A stretch of 64,000 nt of DNA from a virus. The notes beneath the pieces were generated by a model. It was not told where the DNA came from and searched no databases. It was given only the letters and a program-made list of their open reading frames with translations. Each line of letters opens with the position of its first letter. Position 1 is the stretch's first letter. Shown piece after piece: positions 56,828 to 62,260 of this stretch. Location of the stretch: IMG/VR virus record IMGVR_UViG_3300042484_000873, positions 1-64,000 of that record; one strand, given 5' to 3'. Position numbers and translations under genes: made by a program.

Positions 56828-57491
56828 TATTCGACCCTTCTGGCATGAGTGACCAGCCAATCAATGCTCGTTTTTCAAACATACGCTTTTTTGTAAAGTT
56901 ATCACTACAATGAAATGATCTTCTAGGCATTATTAATAAGGATCCTTTTTTCCACGGGAAAATAGTTTCAATTGAGAAATGATCTACTAGGTCTTTCCCT
57001 TGATGTGTCAAATACTTTTCATGCACTTCATCAGATATTAATCCTTGAGGTGATCTATTTTCACGCTCAATCCAATTAGTTGAAACTTTCATTATATCGC
57101 TGCCTTCATTGAATACAATTGTATGTGTGTTATAGTCACTTAATGGAATCAAGAATGTCCAACCAAATTTATAACCTTCGGGTAAACTATGTGTGTATGA
57201 GCTACCGTATTCATCAAGTGAATCGGTGTGTATACCATATGGTTTATATGCATTCAATATATGCCAATTATCACATATGTTATCTTTAACGTATGTTTGC
57301 ATTTTGTTATTTACAAATGAACAAAGCTTTTCTTGGTAACTTGGTCCTGGATACCAATAAAGAGCATGAGCTATTGTTTCATGCTCAGTGGGTTCTTTCC
57401 ATATCATGGTATCATAATTAAGACGCATTGTTTGTTCAATGTCAAAAATCTCATCTTCACTTAAAAAGTTTTCAATAACGGTTGTTTTCAT
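56820..57491 (-). CDS. 2OG-Fe(II) oxygenase, free-standing
   Basis: A 223-residue oxygenase of prolyl-hydroxylase-like layout: His88-x-Asp90 (GIHTDSL), distal His194 (RRSFHCSDN) and Arg208 (KRALIGWS). It is homologous to the first half of the 51625 fusion, with common blocks YWYPGPS, WHILN, LPEG, TFLIPL and YLTHxxxD. The spacing between the two His ligands is 106 here and 104 there. It may hydroxylate a peptide, amino acid or sugar. Genes of this type are common in phages, but pairing with radical SAM genes is unusual. Confidence 0.8.
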   Translation of the reverse strand: MKTTVIENFLSEDEIFDIEQTMRLNYDTMIWKEPTEHETIAHALYWYPGPSYQEKLCSFVNNKMQTYVKDNICDNWHILNAYKPYGIHTDSLDEYGSSYTHSLPEGYKFGWTFLIPLSDYNTHTIVFNEGSDIMKVSTNWIERENRSPQGLISDEVHEKYLTHQGKDLVDHFSIETIFPWKKGSLLIMPRRSFHCSDNFTKKRMFEKRALIGWSLMPEGSNNE

Positions 57492-57499
57492 AATATTAT

Positions 57500-58162
57500 T
57501 TAATTTAAAGGTTTTTGTAAAATAATTAAAGTTTCGGTTAACGACATTTTTGTCCAGCCTTGCTGTATAAGATTGTTAAATTCATTTACAACATCAGGAA
57601 ACAACTCTAAATTATAATCGTGTCCTACTATATATCCGCCTGGCTTAATATGTCCACCCCAAAAATTAATATTTGTAAGTAGAAAAGGATTGGTATGTAG
57701 TGCATCTTCAAAAAACACATCAATGGATTGATTCCAATTTAAAAAATCAACAGGTGATGTTCCTGAATGTACACTAATATTAGAATATTTACTAGTCACG
57801 TATCTTAATGCCGCCTCGCTAGAAGGGTCACTTATAAAACAATTATTAATATCTGTTGCTAAATCTAATCGATCCTCATTTGGTATATCATGTATATTAT
57901 ACCAGTTATTTGTCATTTGACTTATGTAGGATCTTTGTAATTCCCATTGAATAATATTATCAGGGTGATGCATATCTATACAATGTACCGCAATAGTGGG
58001 ATTCACTGACGCCATCAAACAAGCTGACCCTCCAATATGTGACCCCACTTCAACTATAATACTATTATTATCTAATGTAGATATTAAATTATATAATACA
58101 GTTCTTTCATCGGAAGACATTAACGCTAGGTTACTTTCAATTGGCATCAATGATTCAATCAT
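57500..58162 (-). CDS. Class I SAM methyltransferase (Methyltransf_24-like)
   Basis: A 220-residue methyltransferase: IIVEVGSHIGGSACLM (Glu38 to Gly45) is the SAM-binding loop, AVHCIDMHHPD the second strand, and DVFFEDALHTNPF the acidic strand near the active site. The closing segment (FNNLIQQGW to LIILQKP) matches the end of the 49030 fusion, so both descend from one domain. Such O-methyltransferases often work on sugars or small acids. The ATG overlaps the upstream radical SAM stop by one base (58162). Confidence 0.78.
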   Translation of the reverse strand: MIESLMPIESNLALMSSDERTVLYNLISTLDNNSIIVEVGSHIGGSACLMASVNPTIAVHCIDMHHPDNIIQWELQRSYISQMTNNWYNIHDIPNEDRLDLATDINNCFISDPSSEAALRYVTSKYSNISVHSGTSPVDFLNWNQSIDVFFEDALHTNPFLLTNINFWGGHIKPGGYIVGHDYNLELFPDVVNEFNNLIQQGWTKMSLTETLIILQKPLN

Positions 58163-59205
58163 TATTTTCTATCTCCAAATAAGATGTAATCTTCTTTAGT
58201 ATAGCCTTCCATTACTTCACTACCTGAACCCATGTCAGGAGTACTAGTTTTGTTATTCAAATCACCGCGAATAGGAACGACAGCCCAAGTACAATAATCT
58301 GCAAAATGAGGTAATGCTTTTAGTTCTTCTTCCAAACTTAATGTCTCATCACGGTTGTGCGGCGCCATCATAAACTTAACTTCTAAATGACCACAATCAC
58401 CGTGCTCTGCTTTTTCTTTTGCAATAGCTTCAACTACTTTAACAAACTTCTTACGGTCATAGAACTCATAATGAACACTTAAATTCAAGTCACCATAATG
58501 AATAACTTCTTTGTAATAGTCAGGTAAACGACTACCATTACTGTGCAGACTAACATGATGCCCACATGCGTTTAAATAACGTAACCAATCTAAGAAATCT
58601 TTGTTAACAGTTGGCTCACCGCCGCTGATAATAAAATTAACACTCTCACCTTTGGTGAACTTAGTTTCAATCAAATGAGTAGCTCTCATTAAATCTTCTA
58701 AGGGCTTATGGGGGTCAGTATTATTATGAATCCAGGGCCAGCAATAACTACAATCGTAGTTACATCTACGACCTATTTCCCAGTATATTTGTTTTTGTGT
58801 GCTAGCATGAGTGCGCTCCATACCAACAAATTCTGTCAATTCATCATTTCGTAATTCGTGCTGGGCAGGTAAATCTTGACCTTTACGTAGTAATGGCTTA
58901 TATTCTAATTTACTGGTTTTGGGAATGAACAAATCAGCACCGCAACTACATACATTTTTAGTACAATTAATCCAATCTTCAGGTACACTAAAGTCATCCC
59001 AAACACTGCCCAACTTACCGCCCACTCTACAGCTAGCGGTCCAAACACCACCGTCCATATCGATGAATAAGCTATCGACTCCGGCGCCACATTTCCAATC
59101 AGTTAAGTAGTTTAATTTTGCTCCAACTAGTTCGTCAGTTGACCAGTCTCTCCATGATCCGTTTATGCCATATGTTCTTATGGGCTTTCCAGGGGTTATA
59201 TCCAT
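58162..59205 (-). CDS. Radical SAM protein with N-terminal five-cysteine module
   Basis: A 347-residue protein. The N-terminal module has Cys39, Cys59, Cys81, Cys86 and Cys88. The gaps 20/22/5/2 are the same as in the C-terminal module of the 42189 protein, and the local sequence matches too (CRVGGKLGSVW and CKVGGKIGNIF). Radical SAM ligands are Cys148-Cys152-Cys155 (CNYDCSYC), with ISGGEPTVNKD. The C-terminal 40 residues are polar. A GTG at 59208 also opens the frame, but the ATG at 59205 is six bases behind AAGGA and is preferred. It is the first gene of the minus-strand operon. Confidence 0.85.
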   Translation of the reverse strand: MDITPGKPIRTYGINGSWRDWSTDELVGAKLNYLTDWKCGAGVDSLFIDMDGGVWTASCRVGGKLGSVWDDFSVPEDWINCTKNVCSCGADLFIPKTSKLEYKPLLRKGQDLPAQHELRNDELTEFVGMERTHASTQKQIYWEIGRRCNYDCSYCWPWIHNNTDPHKPLEDLMRATHLIETKFTKGESVNFIISGGEPTVNKDFLDWLRYLNACGHHVSLHSNGSRLPDYYKEVIHYGDLNLSVHYEFYDRKKFVKVVEAIAKEKAEHGDCGHLEVKFMMAPHNRDETLSLEEELKALPHFADYCTWAVVPIRGDLNNKTSTPDMGSGSEVMEGYTKEDYILFGDRK

Positions 59206-59223
59206 CACAAATCCTTTATATGA

Positions 59224-59230
59224 TATTTAT
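59224..59230 (-). promoter_or_regulatory. T4-type late promoter of the minus-strand modification operon
   Basis: On the minus strand GATAAATATC precedes the operon by about 20 bases, then AAAGGAT and the ATG at 59205. It has the same layout as the late promoters of the virion block, so the operon is probably expressed late, when virions are assembled. Confidence 0.5.
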
Positions 59231-59281
59231 CAGGATCTATTTTCAGGCATAAATTAATAATTTTTACAAAGGATAGGATTA

Positions 59282-59288
59282 CTAAATA
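59282..59288 (+). promoter_or_regulatory. Late-promoter-like motif abutting the 59294 gene
   Basis: ACTAAATATAAG lies immediately before the ATG at 59294. T4 rules would place the RNA start near 59294, giving a leaderless message, and the nearest purine-rich site (AGGAT, 59275-59279) would be upstream of that start. The motif may therefore be fortuitous. Confidence 0.25.
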
Positions 59289-59293
59289 TAAGC

Positions 59294-60637
59294 ATGATAA
59301 ACAACGAAGATACCGTATGCCACTTGCGTTGGGGATATCCCAACTTTAGTCTCTCCCGCAATGAAATTCGCACCTGCTGCAAGACACCATTTCAAACCAT
59401 CAATGATGGTATGATGGACAAGTACGGTACAGATATTTTTCTGAACACTGATTATCAGAAAAAAAGAAGAATGGAAATGCTTCAGGGAGTTAAACATAGT
59501 GACTGCAAAAGTTGCTGGAGTTTAGAAGAAGCCGGAGCAAAAAGTTTGCGTGGTAACAACCCATACGGGTTTATAGATTATGCCAACAGACATCAGATGT
59601 TTCAGGAATTTACGCTTCCTACGCTAGTAGAGATAGCTAATCAAGTTACAATAGACAGTAAAATACTAGAAAGCAATAATCCATTCATGCTTGAGGTAAG
59701 TCTAGGTAATACATGTGATATGAAGTGTATGTACTGTAATCATGTATATAGTAGCCAGTGGGCATCAGAAAGTTTAAAGAACAATACCATCAACATAGAA
59801 ATCTATAAACAAGTACAAACAAATCCCAATGAAAGATTCATTAATTTGTTTTGGAATTGGGTAGATACAAAAGCAAAACATTCATTAGACAGAATTGGTA
59901 TCATCGGCGGTGAACCATTGATTACTCCTGAGTTCTATGATTTCTTAGATAAGCTAATAGAAGTCTATGCTGATAAAGAAGGTTCTAAAACTAGAATCTG
60001 GGTAGTTACTAATTTAAATGCCACAGACAATTACTATAACAAGTTTTTAGAATACATTCCTAAACTATCAGATAAATTCATATTAGAAGTTCACATCAGT
60101 ATGGAAGCATTGAGTGACCAAGCTGAATATATTCGCAATGGACTTGAGTGGAGTCGATTTGAAAGTAATGTAAATAAAATATTTGCTAGTGATGCTGACA
60201 TTGAATTAGCATTTTTACCAAGTGTCACTGCGTTGGCTATACCAAGATTTCCTAAGTTTCTCAAATGGGTCTATGATTTATCTAAGACACATGACAAGGC
60301 AGTCATGCTTAAACAAAACATAGTGACACATCCCGATGTTCAATCACCGTTTATATTGCCTCCAGAATTTGCTGACTACTTAGATCCTGCGATTGATTGG
60401 ATGCAAAGTATATCAGTAGATATGCCAGATGTTAGTGACAAATTTGGCACATGGCCCGGCTATACTGATTTTTTAATTAAACTACGTGATGGTATTAGAT
60501 TCAACAAGAATGACAACACTATGCTTAAACAAAGATTTGCTACATGGTTTGATGACTTTGATAAAAAAAGAAATTTGAATTTTGTTAACACGTTCCCTGA
60601 ACTAGCAAAATTCTACGATGAATGTAAAACACAATAA
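59294..60637 (+). CDS. Radical SAM protein with N-terminal twitch-like module
   Basis: A 447-residue paralogue of the 43130 gene: N-terminal Cys9, Cys28-Cys29 and Cys71-x2-Cys74 at identical positions, then Cys141-Cys145-Cys148 (CDMKCMYC) and GGEPLI. Shared blocks include SSQWA/STQWA, DRIGIIGGEPLI or TRLGLIGGEPLI, and the C-terminal FxTWFDxxDxxRxL region. It is divergent from the 58162 gene, itself the paralogue of the gene before 43130. No good ribosome binding site is seen directly before the ATG. Confidence 0.85.
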   Translation: MINNEDTVCHLRWGYPNFSLSRNEIRTCCKTPFQTINDGMMDKYGTDIFLNTDYQKKRRMEMLQGVKHSDCKSCWSLEEAGAKSLRGNNPYGFIDYANRHQMFQEFTLPTLVEIANQVTIDSKILESNNPFMLEVSLGNTCDMKCMYCNHVYSSQWASESLKNNTINIEIYKQVQTNPNERFINLFWNWVDTKAKHSLDRIGIIGGEPLITPEFYDFLDKLIEVYADKEGSKTRIWVVTNLNATDNYYNKFLEYIPKLSDKFILEVHISMEALSDQAEYIRNGLEWSRFESNVNKIFASDADIELAFLPSVTALAIPRFPKFLKWVYDLSKTHDKAVMLKQNIVTHPDVQSPFILPPEFADYLDPAIDWMQSISVDMPDVSDKFGTWPGYTDFLIKLRDGIRFNKNDNTMLKQRFATWFDDFDKKRNLNFVNTFPELAKFYDECKTQ

Positions 60638-60646
60638 GGAGTTAGT

Positions 60647-60748
60647 ATGAAATGGATTAAAAATTTAATAGATAAAATTCGAATGGAAATTTACTATCGA
60701 AAACGTCTTAAAGAACTTAAAAAACGAGACCCATTCATCTACAAATAA
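60647..60748 (+). CDS. Small basic peptide, 33 residues
   Basis: A short ORF with a strong, well-spaced AAGGAG (60635-60640) and its stop two bases before the carbamoyltransferase ATG. It is very Lys/Arg-rich and amphipathic, starts MKWIKNLIDKI and ends KKRDPFIYK. It has no Cys and no leader-peptide or double-Gly signal, so it is not an obvious RiPP precursor. I recall similar tiny basic proteins in marine T4-like phages but know no function. Confidence 0.6.
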   Translation: MKWIKNLIDKIRMEIYYRKRLKELKKRDPFIYK

Positions 60749-60750
60749 GC

Positions 60751-62250
60751 ATGAACTATATTGGAATATCATGCGGCTTCCATGATGCCGCAGTAAGTGT
60801 TATAGATGACAACGGTAACATTTTGTTTGCGGGTCACAGTGAACGATACAGTAAAAACAAACATGATTCACACCTATGTCTCCCTTTAATCACTGATGCC
60901 AAATCATACATGGATAGTGATGAATATCAAGTTCACTACTATGAAAGACCTTGGGTTAAGTATTTAAGACAACTGCGTTCCGGAGAACCACGCTCATTGC
61001 GTAACTTATCAGCTAAGAATGTGATAGGGTCATCTATAGTTAAGCATCAGCTAGATAACAAAACTATACACACTCACAATCATCATTTAAGTCATGCTGC
61101 CGCAGGCTTTCAGACAAGTCCCTACGATGATGCTACTGTAGTTGTTATTGACGCTATTGGCGAGTTTGATACTATAAGCATTTACAACGCATGGTATGAT
61201 AAGAATGGCAAAGCACAGTATAAGAAGTTATGGGGGCAACATTATCCGCATAGTATAGGATTATTCTATAGTGCTATGACACAACGTGTAGGACTACGCC
61301 CATTAGACGAAGAATATATTCTCATGGGTATGGCAGCTTATGGTAAACCAAACTTAAAAAAAGAATTAAAAGAAATGTCTGACACATTAGTAAAATCATA
61401 CAAAGACATTACTTTCAAACATAACTTGCACATGGGTGTAACTGATACTTTCTTAGAAGGTGCAGATGACATGGATATCGCATGTAGCGCACAACTAATT
61501 GCTGAACAGTTAATTACTAATGTTATCAGTAAAGCAAAAATGTTGGGTGGTAGTAAGAATCTTGTATATAGTGGCGGCGTAGCATTAAATTGTTTAGCAA
61601 ATAGATTATTAGGAAATTTTTATGAAAACATTTGGATTATGCCTAATCCTGGCGATGCTGGTTCTAGTCTTGGAGCGGCCTGTCTTGGCTATAGTAAACG
61701 TGTTAATTGGACTAACGCTTTTCTCGGCTATGACATTAGTGGGCCTTATCCTACTAATCGTATACTTGATAGCCTACTCACTGATAAAATTGTGGGAGTC
61801 GCTAACGGACGAGCAGAGTTTGGCCCAAGGGCCTTGGGAAATAGAAGCTTACTTGCAGACCCTAGAGGAACAGAAATCAAGGACGCAGTAAATGAAATCA
61901 AACGAAGACAAAAATTTAGACCTTTTGCGCCAGTCATTTTGGAGGAATATGCTGATACTTATTTTGATATGCCTCGTGGTTTCAATAATAGTAGGTATAT
62001 GCAGTCAATCGCCCGTTGTAGGGTTCCTGACTTATTTCCTGCTATCGTTCACCACGACGGCACTAGTCGTGTCCAGACTGTCCCAAAAGATGGAAGTGGA
62101 ATACGAGAACTCCTTGAAAAATGGTACGTCTTGACTGGTTGTCCAATGTTATTGAACACATCATTGAACATCAGGGGCGAGCCAATGGTAAATGACCAAA
62201 AAGATGCGGATCGTTTTGAATTAATGTATAATGTTAAAGTTATATCATAA
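60751..62250 (+). CDS. Carbamoyltransferase of the NodU/CmcH/TobZ family
   Basis: A 499-residue enzyme expected to make carbamoyl-adenylate and transfer the carbamoyl group to a hydroxyl, as in nodulation factors and antibiotics. N-terminal ASKHA-like fold: CGFHDAAVSVIDDNG, SERYSK, HHLSHAAAGFQ (metal-binding His), GEFD and LNCLANR after SGGVA. C-terminal domain: EFGPRALGNRSLLADPR, KFRPFAPVI and LNTSLNIRGEPMV. All landmark motifs are present. In this cluster the acceptor may be a sugar or a hydroxylated residue made by the oxygenases. Two ORFs in the +1 frame overlap its last third, where Leu codons shift from TTA to CTN. Confidence 0.88.
   Translation: MNYIGISCGFHDAAVSVIDDNGNILFAGHSERYSKNKHDSHLCLPLITDAKSYMDSDEYQVHYYERPWVKYLRQLRSGEPRSLRNLSAKNVIGSSIVKHQLDNKTIHTHNHHLSHAAAGFQTSPYDDATVVVIDAIGEFDTISIYNAWYDKNGKAQYKKLWGQHYPHSIGLFYSAMTQRVGLRPLDEEYILMGMAAYGKPNLKKELKEMSDTLVKSYKDITFKHNLHMGVTDTFLEGADDMDIACSAQLIAEQLITNVISKAKMLGGSKNLVYSGGVALNCLANRLLGNFYENIWIMPNPGDAGSSLGAACLGYSKRVNWTNAFLGYDISGPYPTNRILDSLLTDKIVGVANGRAEFGPRALGNRSLLADPRGTEIKDAVNEIKRRQKFRPFAPVILEEYADTYFDMPRGFNNSRYMQSIARCRVPDLFPAIVHHDGTSRVQTVPKDGSGIRELLEKWYVLTGCPMLLNTSLNIRGEPMVNDQKDADRFELMYNVKVIS
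61622..61891 (+). CDS. Candidate overprinted membrane protein A (+1 frame inside the carbamoyltransferase)
   Basis: An 89-codon ORF wholly inside the carbamoyltransferase gene, shifted +1. Predicted protein: two closely packed hydrophobic segments (about residues 5-17 and 22-57) and a polar, acidic C-terminal tail of about 30 residues. AGGAA at 61611-61615 lies six bases before the ATG. The TAA stop is directly followed by the ATG of ORF B. The size and topology would suit a holin-like or spanin-like membrane protein, but +1 frames of AT-rich genes tend to be hydrophobic, so this may be a shadow. Confidence 0.35.
   Translation: MKTFGLCLILAMLVLVLERPVLAIVNVLIGLTLFSAMTLVGLILLIVYLIAYSLIKLWESLTDEQSLAQGPWEIEAYLQTLEEQKSRTQ
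61892..62134 (+). CDS. Candidate overprinted membrane protein B (+1 frame inside the carbamoyltransferase)
   Basis: An 80-codon ORF in the same shifted frame, starting at the base after the stop of ORF A. Predicted: a charged cytoplasm-like N-terminus (MKSNEDKNLDLLRQSFWRN), two transmembrane segments (about 20-37 and 43-62), and a charged tail. AAGGA at 61879-61883 stands eight bases before the ATG. The pairing with ORF A resembles a small two-gene membrane module, but no homologue is recognised. Confidence 0.35.
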   Translation: MKSNEDKNLDLLRQSFWRNMLILILICLVVSIIVGICSQSPVVGFLTYFLLSFTTTALVVSRLSQKMEVEYENSLKNGTS

Positions 62251-62260
62251 GTAAGTATCT

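Noticed and set aside
56082-56852. A 256-codon plus-strand ORF antisense to the radical SAM gene 55586
   Set aside because: It mirrors a gene with clear radical SAM motifs. The tandem paralogue has a similar but shorter antisense ORF at the equivalent place (54933-55247), as expected for a codon-bias shadow. No ribosome site and no recognisable protein pattern.
60647-60748. Small basic peptide as a RiPP precursor for the radical SAM enzymes
   Set aside because: It has no Cys, no leader/core division, no repeated core and no cleavage-type Gly-Gly. It looks like an amphipathic basic protein. I found no other precursor-like small ORF in the island.
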